DNA of 64,000 nt. It comes from Micromonospora coxensis. GTDB lineage: Bacteria; Actinomycetota; Actinomycetes; Mycobacteriales; Micromonosporaceae. Below, piece after piece: positions 1-7,962 of this stretch (positions are counted from its first letter, which is position 1; every line of letters begins with the position of its first letter). The notes under the pieces are model-generated. The model had not been told where the DNA came from and made no database searches. It worked only from the letters and a program-made list of their open reading frames with translations. The position numbers and the translations under genes are program-made. The stretch is from assembly GCF_900090295.1 (NCBI RefSeq), contig NZ_LT607753.1, positions 682,001-746,000 of the forward strand. The letters run 5' to 3'.

Positions 1-893
1 GTGTCCCGCGTCCGGTTGTACATCTTCTCGAACACCCGTGGCACCGCCAGGATGAACGTCGGCCGGTGGGTGCGCAGCTGCTGCAGGACGCCACTCATGT
101 CGCCGCTGTGCACCACGGTGGCGCGGGTCTGCACCGCGCCCACCTGGATCAGCCGGGCGAACGCGTGCGCCAGCGGCAGGAACAGCACCGTCGACGCCCC
201 CGGGTGCAGGATCTGCGGCAGGACGCCGACCGCCGCGGTGACGTCGCAGTGGATGTTGCGATGGGTCAGCACGCATCCCTTGGGCCGTCCGGTGGTGCCG
301 CTGGTGTAGACGATCGTCGCCACGTCGCCGCCGCTGACGCGCGTGCGGCGGGCGTCGACCTGCGCGTCGTCGACGGTACGACCCCGCCCGGCGAGGGCGA
401 TCAGGTCACCGGCGTCGATCTGCCAGACCTCGCGCAGCCCCGGCAGGCCCGAGCGCAGGTCGTCCACGGTCCGGGCCTGGCCCGGTTGCTCGACCACGCA
501 GCCCACCGCGCCGGAGTCCGCCAGGATCCAGCCGACCTGCTCGGGGCTGGCCGTGTCGTAGATCGGCACGGTCACCGCGCCGATCGCCCAGAGGGCGTAG
601 TCGACGAGCGTCCACTCGTAGCGGGTACGGCTGAGCAGGGCGACCCGGTCGCCGTGGCCCACTCCGGCGGCGAGGAACCCCCGGGCCAGGATCAGGACGT
701 CGTCGCGGAACTGCTCGCAGGTCACCGGCAGCGCGCCGCTGGCCGGCCGTCGCGCGGGCCACGCCCGGGACACCGGCGTCGGGCGGACGAACTGCACCGC
801 CCCCGGGTCCTCCCGGGCGTTGACCCACACCTGCTCGGCCAATCCGGGTGTCACGGCGCCGACGGGTGCGGATGCCGCTGCCACGTCCTGCAT
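1..893 (-). CDS. Long-chain fatty-acid-CoA ligase (AMP-forming), 3' end outside window
   Basis: Activates long-chain fatty acids to acyl-AMP and then acyl-CoA in the cytoplasm or at the membrane. About 297 codons are present; the C-terminal half lies beyond base 1. The translation shows the adenylate-forming P-loop YTSGTTGRPKG near residues 193-203 and, close to the edge, ILAVPRVFEKMYN, a signature of the FadD15-type acyl-CoA synthetases. I chose the ATG at 893: a second in-frame ATG at 899 lies directly on the GAGGGGG ribosome-binding site, whereas 893 leaves a normal spacing. The family normally runs to about 600 residues, so roughly half the gene is missing. Family assignment is strong; the chain-length preference cannot be told. 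Confidence 0.93.
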   Translation of the reverse strand, partial: MQDVAAASAPVGAVTPGLAEQVWVNAREDPGAVQFVRPTPVSRAWPARRPASGALPVTCEQFRDDVLILARGFLAAGVGHGDRVALLSRTRYEWTLVDYALWAIGAVTVPIYDTASPEQVGWILADSGAVGCVVEQPGQARTVDDLRSGLPGLREVWQIDAGDLIALAGRGRTVDDAQVDARRTRVSGGDVATIVYTSGTTGRPKGCVLTHRNIHCDVTAAVGVLPQILHPGASTVLFLPLAHAFARLIQVGAVQTRATVVHSGDMSGVLQQLRTHRPTFILAVPRVFEKMYNRTRD

Positions 894-1189
894 GATCATC
901 CCCCTCGCCGTCCGACGGGCGCAGGCGGGGGCCGTCGGGTACGGGTCTGCCCCCATCGTGGCGAGCCGGGACGGCTCGGCTGCCGGAAATGGCGAAAGTG
1001 CCTCCGGCGGGGCCGCGGACCGGTAGGGGACGACCGCGAGCACCACCGCCGACCGGCCGACCTTCGGCGTCAGATTCCTTCAGCCGAACCAATCAGAGTG
1101 AAGGGTATCGACATCGACGGGCATCCCGATATAGCCTGCCGCCATCGCAGTACGTCGATCCCTTCGCCTCACCTCGTTGAAGGAGCACC

Positions 1190-1345
1190 ATGGCCACTCC
1201 GCGCCCCGTCCGCCTGCGCCGCCGAGGAGTGCTCGGCATCCCCGCGCTGGTGACCGCCGCCACGCTGACCGTCGCCGGCACACCCGCCCCGGCGAGCGCC
1301 GCACCGAAGGTCGAGTGCCTCGCCGACCTGCTCGGAGCGTCCTGA
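1190..1345 (+). CDS. Short secreted-type peptide (51 aa) coupled to the amidase gene
   Basis: A 51-codon ORF starting ATG at 1190 after a GAAGGAG ribosome-binding site. It encodes an Arg-rich n-region (LRRRG, Tat-like), a hydrophobic stretch and an Ala-x-Ala type cleavage region (ASAAP), followed by only about 14 further residues. Its TGA overlaps the ATG of the following amidase (TGATG), so the two are translationally coupled. The amidase has no signal of its own. Either this is a real small exported peptide, or it is the signal peptide of the amidase split off by a frameshift. I cannot decide from sequence alone. Confidence 0.5.
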   Translation: MATPRPVRLRRRGVLGIPALVTAATLTVAGTPAPASAAPKVECLADLLGAS

Positions 1346-2310
1346 TGGCCACCATCCCCTGGCTGGTCGACGTGCTGCGCGGCGCGGGCGTACAGGTCGT
1401 GGTGGAGGGTGACTGGCTCAACCGGATGCGCCCCGGCTCGTTCGACCCGATCGGCGTGCTGTGGCACCACACCGCGGCCACCTCCAGCGCCACCAACCCG
1501 CACCCGGCGTTGAACATCTGCATCAACGGCCGCTCGGACCTGCCCGGTCCGCTCTGCCAGGCCCTGGTCGACTACCACGGCGTCTTCCACGTCATCTCCG
1601 CCGGACGGTGCAACCACGCCGGAACCAGCGGCGGCAGCGGCCCGATCCCGGCCGGCGACGGCAACACCCTCATGATCGGGTGGGAGATCGACTACAACGG
1701 CGTCAACCAGGAGATGACCACCGCCCAGTACAACGCCTCGATCGCCGCCACCGCCGCCGTGCTCACCCGCCTCGGCAAGGACGCCAGCTACGCCCGGGGA
1801 CACCGGGAGACGAGCACCAGCGGCAAGATCGACCCGTCCTTCATCGACCTCAACGTGATGCGCGCCGACGTGGCCGCGAAGATGTCCGGCGGCGGCACCG
1901 CCTGGAGCGCCGTGGTCGACAACGCCACCGCCGGCCGGTTCACCGCCAGCGGCAGCTGGGGCGTCTCGTCGTTCTCCGGCCAGCGCTACGGCGCCGACTA
2001 CCGCTACGCCGACCCGGTCGCGGCCAGCGACGCCGCCTGGTACAAGTTCAACGTCCCGGCCACCGCCAACTACCGGGTCGACGCCTGGTGGCCGGCGAAC
2101 TCCGGCTACAACAGCGCCACCCCGTACATCGTGGCCACCACCACCGGCAACCGCACCGTCTACGCCGACCAGCGGGTCAACGGCGGGCAGTGGCGCAGCC
2201 TCGGCACGTTCACCCTGCCGGCGGGGGACGCCAACCGGGTGGCGGTGAGCCGGTGGAGTTCCGGCAGCGGGCTGATCATCGCCGACGCCGTCCGCCTCAC
2301 CCGGGTCTGA
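1345..2310 (+). CDS. N-acetylmuramoyl-L-alanine amidase with golvesin-type C-terminal domain
   Basis: Predicted to cleave the amide bond between muramic acid and the stem peptide of peptidoglycan. 321 residues. The N-terminal Amidase_2/PGRP-like domain (about 30-170) carries the zinc ligands and catalytic residues expected: WHHTAA (40-45), RCNHAG (88-93), GHRET (152-156) and GKIDP (160-164). Residues 188-321 form a beta-sandwich of the golvesin/xanthan-lyase C-terminal type with the usual ending IIADAVRLTRV. The start is the ATG overlapping the stop of the preceding 51-codon ORF. There is no signal peptide in this frame, which is odd for a wall hydrolase. An 11-bp hairpin terminator follows the stop. 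Confidence 0.88.
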   Translation: MATIPWLVDVLRGAGVQVVVEGDWLNRMRPGSFDPIGVLWHHTAATSSATNPHPALNICINGRSDLPGPLCQALVDYHGVFHVISAGRCNHAGTSGGSGPIPAGDGNTLMIGWEIDYNGVNQEMTTAQYNASIAATAAVLTRLGKDASYARGHRETSTSGKIDPSFIDLNVMRADVAAKMSGGGTAWSAVVDNATAGRFTASGSWGVSSFSGQRYGADYRYADPVAASDAAWYKFNVPATANYRVDAWWPANSGYNSATPYIVATTTGNRTVYADQRVNGGQWRSLGTFTLPAGDANRVAVSRWSSGSGLIIADAVRLTRV

Positions 2311-2330
2311 CCGGCAGGTGCGGTGAGGTT

Positions 2331-2367
2331 CGCGGAGGGGCGGGGTCGACAGCCGTGCCCCTCCGCG
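2331..2367. terminator. Bidirectional hairpin terminator
   Basis: Perfect 11-bp inverted repeat CGCGGAGGGGC / GCCCCTCCGCG with a 15-base loop, between the convergent amidase and potassium-channel genes. No U-tract, as is usual in high-GC actinobacteria. Confidence 0.75.
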
Positions 2368-2380
2368 CGTCAGCGGTCGC

Positions 2381-3184
2381 TCAGGGGGAGGAGACGGCCG
2401 GACGGCTCTGCCGGTCCGGCTCCTGGCCGGTCCCCGTCGGCCCGGGGCCGAGCTGCTCACGCAGGGCGGCGATCTCCGCGCGGAGGACCGCGATGTCCTC
2501 GACCGTCGCCGGGGCCGGGCGTCCCGCGTCGGAGACCCGTTCCACGATCCACGTCGCCAGCGAGCCGGTGACGAAACCGATCAGTCCGATACCGCCGATC
2601 ATCAGTGCCAGGGCGACGAACCGGCCGGCGGCCGTGACCGGGTAGTGGTCCCCGTAGCCGACCGTGGTGATGGTCACCGCCGACCACCAGAGCGCGTCGT
2701 CGAAGGAGGAGATGTTGGCGTCGGCGGAGGCCCGCTCGGCGTCGAGCACGGCCAGCGCGGACACCAGCACCAGCAGCAGGGTGGTGGTGCCCACGTAGAC
2801 GGCGAGCCGGCCGCGGGCCCAGGTCTCCGTCCTGCGGCTGATGGTCAGCACGGCGGTGACCAGTCGCAGGGCGCGCAGCGGCCGGAGGACGGGCAGCACC
2901 AGCACGGTGAGGTCGAACAGATGGTCGCGGAGGAAGCGTCGTCGGTGGGTGCTCAGCTTCAGGCGCGCCAGGAGGTCGACCCAGAACAGCAGCCAGACGA
3001 CGACCGTCGTCACCTCGCAGGCGAGTCGCCACGCGGCGGGCAGGTCGGGACGGAGGATCGGCGCCGCGTAGACGGCCAGGAAGAGGATCGACAGGATCGT
3101 CAGGGGGAGCGCGGTCAGGCGTTCCCACCTCGCCGCCCGGTCGACGGGCCGAGTCTCGTCGGTGGTCTGGATGAAGGGCTGCAT
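2381..3184 (-). CDS. Voltage-gated-type potassium channel
   Basis: Inner-membrane K+ channel of 267 residues. Several hydrophobic helices come first (about 25-43, 55-73, 88-100), then an Arg-spaced S4-like helix (RPLRALRLV, 101-109), the pore region with the selectivity filter TTVGYGD (173-179), a last helix, and a short cytoplasmic C-terminal coiled coil (IAVLRAEIAALREQL). The whole is the six-helix bacterial Kv layout. The open frame extends upstream to 3421, but that extension is Arg/Ser-rich and has no coding character. The ATG at 3184 follows AGGGGCGGGGAC and precedes a normal N-terminus. Convergent with the amidase gene. Confidence 0.9.
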   Translation of the reverse strand: MQPFIQTTDETRPVDRAARWERLTALPLTILSILFLAVYAAPILRPDLPAAWRLACEVTTVVVWLLFWVDLLARLKLSTHRRRFLRDHLFDLTVLVLPVLRPLRALRLVTAVLTISRRTETWARGRLAVYVGTTTLLLVLVSALAVLDAERASADANISSFDDALWWSAVTITTVGYGDHYPVTAAGRFVALALMIGGIGLIGFVTGSLATWIVERVSDAGRPAPATVEDIAVLRAEIAALREQLGPGPTGTGQEPDRQSRPAVSSP

Positions 3185-3278
3185 GTCCCCGCCCCTGCCT
3201 GTGCCCGAGCAACCGTTGCCGGGGACGACTGTACGGGGACCGGCGGTGATGTCACAGGGCCGGGTTACCGTGCGGCCC

Positions 3279-3686
3279 ATGACCGATCCCGGGGACGTGG
3301 CCCCCGACATCCTCGACCGGCTGCGGCCGATCTGCCGCGACCTGCCGGAATCCTCCGAGGAGCCGGCGTGGGTGGGCGTGCGCTGGCGCATCCGCCGACG
3401 CACCTTCGCCCACGTGCTCACCGTCGGCCCCGACCACCAGATGGCCCGCGCGGCCGCGACCGACGAGCCGGTCTGTGTCCTGACGCTGCGCGCGCCGGCC
3501 GACGAGGTGCACGCGCTCGTCGCCGGCGGCGCGCCGTTCTACCGGCCGGGTTGGCGCGACGACGTGCTGGGCCTGGTCCTCGACGACACGACCGACTGGG
3601 ACGAGGTCGCCGAACTGCTGACCGAGAGCTACCGGCGGATGGCGCCCCGGCGGCTGGCGGCTCGGGTCGCCCTCGCCGACGGGTGA
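3279..3686 (+). CDS. MmcQ/YjbR family protein
   Basis: 135-residue protein of the MmcQ/YjbR fold, a small alpha/beta family once suspected of DNA binding but without a firm biochemical role. Visible features: a leading helix with CRDLPES, the pattern WRIRRRTFAHVLTV, and the C-terminal YRRMAPRRLAARV that closes most members. The ATG at 3279 is preferred over upstream in-frame starts because the extra residues are not conserved-looking. Divergent from the channel gene, with about 95 bases between the two starts, and convergent with the SARP gene 15 bases downstream. Confidence 0.8.
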   Translation: MTDPGDVAPDILDRLRPICRDLPESSEEPAWVGVRWRIRRRTFAHVLTVGPDHQMARAAATDEPVCVLTLRAPADEVHALVAGGAPFYRPGWRDDVLGLVLDDTTDWDEVAELLTESYRRMAPRRLAARVALADG

Positions 3687-3701
3687 GGTGGACCCGGCGC
3701 G

Positions 3702-6518
3702 TCAGCGGGTGACCGGCAGCCGGTCGAGCCGGGCGCGGACCTGGTCCGCCTCACCGTGACCGATCGCGACCAGGATGTCGTGGGCCGCCCGCCACGCCGA
3801 CCGGGCCGCCGGCTCGTCGCCCCGGTCGAGGTACGCCTCACCGAGGTGGGTGAGCACCGACGCCTCCCAGTACCGGTGCCCCAACTCCCGGTAGATGGCC
3901 AGCGACCGTCGGTGGCAGGCGATCGCCTCGTCGTGGTCGCCGAGATGCCGCCGGGCGTACCCGATGCTGTCCCAGGCCGCCGCCGCTCCCGCCCGGTCGC
4001 CCACCGCGTCGAGCACCGCGAGGGCGTCGGTGCAGTGCCGCAGGGTGTGTTCGTACTCGCCGAGCCGGGCGTGGCACCAGCCCACCCCGTTGAGCGCCCG
4101 CCCCTCCCCCGGCCGGTCACCGGCACGACGGAACAGCTCCAGCGCCCGCCGGGCGTGGTCGAGCGCCTCGCGCGGGTGGTCCTGCTGCTCGGCCAGCAGG
4201 GACAGGTTCAGCTCGACCACGGCCTGCCCGGGCAGCTCGCCCATCTCCTGGTAGATCCGCTGCGCCTGCGCGTAGTGCTCGTGGGCCTCGTCGGGGCGCT
4301 CCAACCGGACACCGGCGCGGGCCAGGCAGCGGTGCGCGTCCGCCTGCCGGCCCGGGTCGCCGGTCGCCCGCGCGGCGGCCAGGGCGAGCTGCTGGGTGCG
4401 CTGCCAGTCCGCCCAGTAGGCGCGGGTGTCGAAGAAGGTGCTCAACGTCCAGGCGAGCTGCCAGGTGCGCTCGGGCAGGCCGGCCCGGTGGGCCTCGGCG
4501 ACCATCGCGACCAGTCCGGCCCGCTCCCGGGTGAACCAGACCAGGGCCGCCTCGGCGCTGTCGACGGCCTCGACGGTCACCTCCGGCGACGGCGGTGGCA
4601 GAGGCAGCGGCTTGCGCACCGGGTTCAGCAACCGCTCGGCCTCGCAGGCGGTGTGCAGGTAGTGCTCCAGCAGCCGGCGCAGCGCGGCGTCCCGCTCGGC
4701 CGGGTCACCCGCGTCGAGGCGCTCGGCGGCGTACTCGCGCAGCAGGTCGTGGAACTGGAACCGTCCCGGCCGGTGCTCGGCGAGCAGGTTCACCGCGACC
4801 AGGTCGGCCAGCACCTGCCGGGCCCGGGCCACCGGCAGGCCGGCGAGGCTGGCCACCGCCGGCAGGGCGACGTCGGGGCCGGGGTGGACGGCCAGCAGGC
4901 TGAACAGCCGGGTGGCCGGCCCGTCGAGCAGGTGGTGCGACCAGGACAGCGTGGAGCGGACGTCGACGCTGCTGTCCGGGGCCAGGGCGTCCAGCCGTCG
5001 GGTGCGGCGCAGGTCGGCGGCGAGGCGCGGCAGCGGCACGTCCGGCTCGATCGCGGCGCGGGCGGCGACCACCGCCAACGCCAGCGGCAGCCCGACGCAG
5101 GACGTGACGATCTCGTCCACCGCCGCCACGGCCGCCCGGGTCCGGGCCGCGCCCAGCCGCCCGGCGAGCAGCTCCCGGCCCTCCGTCGGCGACATCAGCG
5201 CCAACGGCACCGGCTCGGCGGCCTCCTTGGTGACCAGGCCGTACATCTGGTCCCGGCTGGTCACCACGGTCAGCGCGCCGGCGGAGCCGGGCAGCAGCGG
5301 CCGGACCTGCTCGGCGTCGCGGGCGTTGTCCAGCACCAGCAGGACCCGCCGGCCGGCCAGCAGGCTGCGGTAGAGGCCGACCTGCGCCTGGACCGTCCGG
5401 GGCAGCCGGTGCGGCGGCACGCCGAGCGCGTCGAGCAGGGCGCGCAGCGCCTCGGCGGGGCTGGTCCGGGTCCGCTCGGGGCCGAAGCCCCGCAGGTCGA
5501 CGTAGAGCTGCCCGTCGGGGAACCGGTCGGCGACGCGGTGCGCCCAGTGCACGGCCAGGGCGGTCTTGCCCACCCCGGCGGGACCGGTCAGCACGACGGT
5601 CACCGGCACCCGGGCCGTACCGGTGGCGCGGTGCAGCAGGGTGTCGAGCCGGTCGAGCTGCGAACCGCGCCCGGCGAACGCGGGGATGTCGGCCGGGAGC
5701 TGCCGGGGCACGGCACGCTCGGGCGCCGGTTCCGGGGCCGGCGGCGGGCCCACCGTCACCGCGCCGCCGTCCGGGCCGCCGCCCCGGTCGATGACGACCT
5801 GCCGCAACTCGCGCAGCGCCGGGCCGGGCTCGATGCCGAGTTCGGACCCGAGGCGGCGACGGGCGGTGTCGTAGACGGTGAGCGCGGCGGCGGCGTCCCC
5901 GCCCGCGTGGTGGGCCCGCATCAGCAGCTCGTACGTGGGCTCCCGCAGCGGGTCACGGACGAGCAGCTCCCGCGCCAGGTCCACGGCCCGGTCGGCCCGG
6001 TCCGAGCGCAGCATGGCCTCGGCCTGGCAGTGCGCCACCCGCAGGTGCTCCTGCTCGACCCCGAGCACCCAGGCGTCGAGCAGCTCACCGGTCGGCACGT
6101 CCGCAAGCGGCCGGCCCCGCCACAGGTCGATCGCCCGTCGGCACTGCCGTCCGGCCTCGGCCGCGTCGCCGTCGTCGAGCAGCGCCCGGCCGCGTCGCGC
6201 CAGGTCCCGGAACTGCCGCAGGTCGTACGCCTGGTCGTCGAGGGTCAGCAGGTAGCCCCCGCCGGCCTTGCGCACCTGGGGGGCGTCGTCGTGCGCGGCC
6301 AGCAGCCGGCGCAGGTTCGCCACGTACATCCGGGCGTTGGCCAGCGCGGAGCGCGGTGGCCGCTCGCCCCACAGCTCCGCGATCAACTCCTCGATCGGCA
6401 CCACGGTGCCCGCCCGGGCGATCAGCAACGCCAGGGTGGTCCGCTGCTTGGGGGAGCCGATGGCGAGGCGGCTGTCCGGCTCGCCGAGCTCCAACGGCCC
6501 GAGCACCGCTACCCGCAC
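3702..6518 (-). CDS. AfsR/SARP-type transcriptional regulator (DNA-binding, BTAD, NB-ARC, TPR)
   Basis: A large cytoplasmic regulator of 938 residues. Order of domains: OmpR-like winged helix (1-92), bacterial transcriptional activator domain BTAD (98-243), Pro-rich linker, NB-ARC ATPase (about 283-560) with P-loop GPAGVGKT (312-319), and a C-terminal TPR array (about 690-930). This is the AfsR layout, which in Streptomyces couples nucleotide binding and phosphorylation to activation of secondary metabolism genes. No biosynthetic cluster lies next to it here, so its target is unknown; it appears as an orphan regulator. The start ATG at 6518 gives the canonical N-terminus MRVAVLGPLEL. Confidence 0.93.
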   Translation of the reverse strand: MRVAVLGPLELGEPDSRLAIGSPKQRTTLALLIARAGTVVPIEELIAELWGERPPRSALANARMYVANLRRLLAAHDDAPQVRKAGGGYLLTLDDQAYDLRQFRDLARRGRALLDDGDAAEAGRQCRRAIDLWRGRPLADVPTGELLDAWVLGVEQEHLRVAHCQAEAMLRSDRADRAVDLARELLVRDPLREPTYELLMRAHHAGGDAAAALTVYDTARRRLGSELGIEPGPALRELRQVVIDRGGGPDGGAVTVGPPPAPEPAPERAVPRQLPADIPAFAGRGSQLDRLDTLLHRATGTARVPVTVVLTGPAGVGKTALAVHWAHRVADRFPDGQLYVDLRGFGPERTRTSPAEALRALLDALGVPPHRLPRTVQAQVGLYRSLLAGRRVLLVLDNARDAEQVRPLLPGSAGALTVVTSRDQMYGLVTKEAAEPVPLALMSPTEGRELLAGRLGAARTRAAVAAVDEIVTSCVGLPLALAVVAARAAIEPDVPLPRLAADLRRTRRLDALAPDSSVDVRSTLSWSHHLLDGPATRLFSLLAVHPGPDVALPAVASLAGLPVARARQVLADLVAVNLLAEHRPGRFQFHDLLREYAAERLDAGDPAERDAALRRLLEHYLHTACEAERLLNPVRKPLPLPPPSPEVTVEAVDSAEAALVWFTRERAGLVAMVAEAHRAGLPERTWQLAWTLSTFFDTRAYWADWQRTQQLALAAARATGDPGRQADAHRCLARAGVRLERPDEAHEHYAQAQRIYQEMGELPGQAVVELNLSLLAEQQDHPREALDHARRALELFRRAGDRPGEGRALNGVGWCHARLGEYEHTLRHCTDALAVLDAVGDRAGAAAAWDSIGYARRHLGDHDEAIACHRRSLAIYRELGHRYWEASVLTHLGEAYLDRGDEPAARSAWRAAHDILVAIGHGEADQVRARLDRLPVTR

Positions 6519-6750
6519 CGCACCCCCATCCCGGCCGACACGCCACCTCGGTGTCGCTGAGAGTGCAGTTTAGGGAGGGTGGGCGACGGGCGACCAATCA
6601 TGATCGACGGTGCCACGCTCTGGGACCGCGGTGTCCCCGCCACGGCGGACGGGAGGGTCCGACGCCCTCGGTCGGGTGTCGGACGGTCCGGACGCCCCCG
6701 GCCGGTACGGCAGAATCGACGCGGGACACGATCGGGCGGGGAGAGGCGAC

Positions 6751-6852
6751 ATGACCGACATGACCGGCGCCGACCGGCGCGACGGCACTCGCGACCTCGG
6801 GCGGCGCGGGGAGCCCGCCGCCGGCCTCCTCACCGCCGACGGTGACGTATGA
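6751..6852 (+). CDS. Possible 33-aa leader peptide coupled to the LysE-type exporter
   Basis: A 33-codon hydrophilic ORF with a very good ribosome-binding site (GGGGAGAGG, 5 bases before ATG 6751). Its TGA overlaps the ATG of the exporter gene by the ATGA arrangement. The peptide is rich in Asp, Arg and Gly and resembles no family I know. The strong Shine-Dalgarno and the overlap argue for translation, possibly only to feed ribosomes to the next gene, which has no good site of its own. Confidence 0.4.
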   Translation: MTDMTGADRRDGTRDLGRRGEPAAGLLTADGDV

Positions 6853-7478
6853 CGATCACCGCCGGACAGTTGCTCGGGTTCGCCGCCGTGATGGCGGTGG
6901 GCGCGCTCTCCCCCGGGCCGGACTTCGCGATCGTCGTCCGCCAGTCGGTGTCCGGCCGGACGCGCGGGATGGCCACGGCCGCCGGGATCGCGGCGGGGGT
7001 GTTCGTCTGGGCGGTGGCCGCCGCGACGGGCCTGGCGGCGCTGCTGGCTGCCTCGGCGTCGGCCTTCACGGTGGTCGAGGTCGTCGGCGCCGCCTACCTG
7101 GCCTGGCTCGGCGTCCGGTCGCTGATCACCGCCGTCCGGGGCGGCGGGACGCTCGGCGCGGTCGGCGGGCGGCAGGACACCTCGTTGCCCGCCGCGTTCC
7201 GGCAGGGTCTGCTCTGCAACGTGCTCAACCCGAAGGCGGCGGTCTTCTTCGTCGCGCTGATGCCGCAGTTCCTGCGCGCCGACGCCGCGCCCGTCGACGT
7301 GGTGGCCCTGGCGCTGGTCGCCGCGACCGTCGCCCTGCTGTGGTTCCTCACCGTGGCGGGCCTGGTGGCGGCGATGCGGCGGCTGCTGGACCGGCCGTCG
7401 GTGCGCCGGGCGATCGACGCCCTCACCGGTGTCGCGCTCGTCGGACTCGGCCTGCGGCTCGCCGCGACCCGCGCCTGA
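6849..7478 (+). CDS. LysE/RhtB family amino-acid exporter
   Basis: Inner-membrane translocator of 209 residues with about six hydrophobic helices. The family signature is near the N-terminus: GALSPGPDFAIVVRQS (18-33), where LysE members carry the conserved PGP. The middle holds the conserved NPKAAVFFVALMPQF. Family members export amino acids or their analogues (lysine, homoserine, threonine, and others); the substrate here cannot be assigned. The start overlaps the stop of a 33-codon upstream ORF. A weak 7-bp hairpin follows the gene. Confidence 0.9.
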   Translation: MTITAGQLLGFAAVMAVGALSPGPDFAIVVRQSVSGRTRGMATAAGIAAGVFVWAVAAATGLAALLAASASAFTVVEVVGAAYLAWLGVRSLITAVRGGGTLGAVGGRQDTSLPAAFRQGLLCNVLNPKAAVFFVALMPQFLRADAAPVDVVALALVAATVALLWFLTVAGLVAAMRRLLDRPSVRRAIDALTGVALVGLGLRLAATRA

Positions 7479-7509
7479 GCGGCACGCCGGTCGACAGCCG
7501 CCGGCCCCG

Positions 7510-7529
7510 TCGGGCTGGCACGAGCCCGA
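7510..7529 (+). terminator. Weak hairpin after exporter gene
   Basis: 7-bp inverted repeat TCGGGCT / AGCCCGA with a 6-base loop, 32 bases after the exporter stop and 44 bases before the next start. It could limit read-through into the STAND locus. Confidence 0.4.
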
Positions 7530-7572
7530 GCGGCGACCGCGATCCGTGGCCCCGACGGGCCATGATGGACGC

Positions 7573-7962
7573 ATGGGCGGGCAGAGGTGGAACGGAGTCC
7601 GGCGCGGGGCCTGGGTGCTCGTCGCCGTCGGCATCGTCGGGGTCGGCTCGTGGGTCGTCACGAAGGCCCTCGGCGCGCGCACCGCGGCGGACTTCGACCA
7701 GTGGGTGGGCTGGGCCAACGTCCTGGCGCTGCCGGTCGGGGCCGTCGGCACCGCGCTGGTGCTCCTGGACCGGGCCACCCGCCGTCGGAACGGCGCGGCG
7801 ACCCCGCCCTCGGACCCGGCGGGTGCCGGCGCCGACGCTCCGCCGACCGGCGTCCGGACGCAGTACGTCCAGGCCTTCGGCGGCGGCACCGCGCAGGGCG
7901 TGATCGACGGCAACATCGTCAACCATCCCGCCCCGACGCGGGCCGACGACGAGCGCCGGTGA
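7573..7962 (+). CDS. Small two-helix membrane protein with C-terminal Gly-rich motif; partner of STAND ATPase
   Basis: 129 residues. Two transmembrane segments (about 12-31 and 45-65) are followed by a charged, Pro/Ala-rich cytoplasmic linker and a terminal motif, VQAFGGGTAQGVIDGNIVNH (99-118). No enzymatic domain is visible. The stop overlaps the GTG start of the 1472-residue NTPase by 4 bases, so the two proteins are made together. The N-terminus of that NTPase carries a similar Gly-rich beta-prone motif. By analogy with bacterial NLR loci in which short amyloid-like motifs pair a receptor with a membrane-active effector, this could be the effector or a membrane anchor; that is inference. 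The ATG at 7573 places a helix start at the natural N-terminus. Confidence 0.7.
   Translation: MGGQRWNGVRRGAWVLVAVGIVGVGSWVVTKALGARTAADFDQWVGWANVLALPVGAVGTALVLLDRATRRRNGAATPPSDPAGAGADAPPTGVRTQYVQAFGGGTAQGVIDGNIVNHPAPTRADDERR

Noticed and set aside
1101..1165. Imperfect inverted repeat AAGGGTATCGAC / GTCGATCCCTT before the amidase locus, considered as a c-di-AMP (ydaO) riboswitch
   Set aside because: The loop and flanks lack the ydaO conserved core; only a bulged stem remains, so no riboswitch is claimed.
66..1253. Long open frame on the + strand opposite the acyl-CoA synthetase
   Set aside because: Arg/Gly/Pro-rich translation without domains; the minus strand carries a clear AMP-forming ligase. 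A shadow caused by high G+C.
3756..6560. 934-codon open frame antisense to the AfsR/SARP gene
   Set aside because: Translation is low-complexity Val/Gly/Gln-rich; the other strand has a full set of domains.
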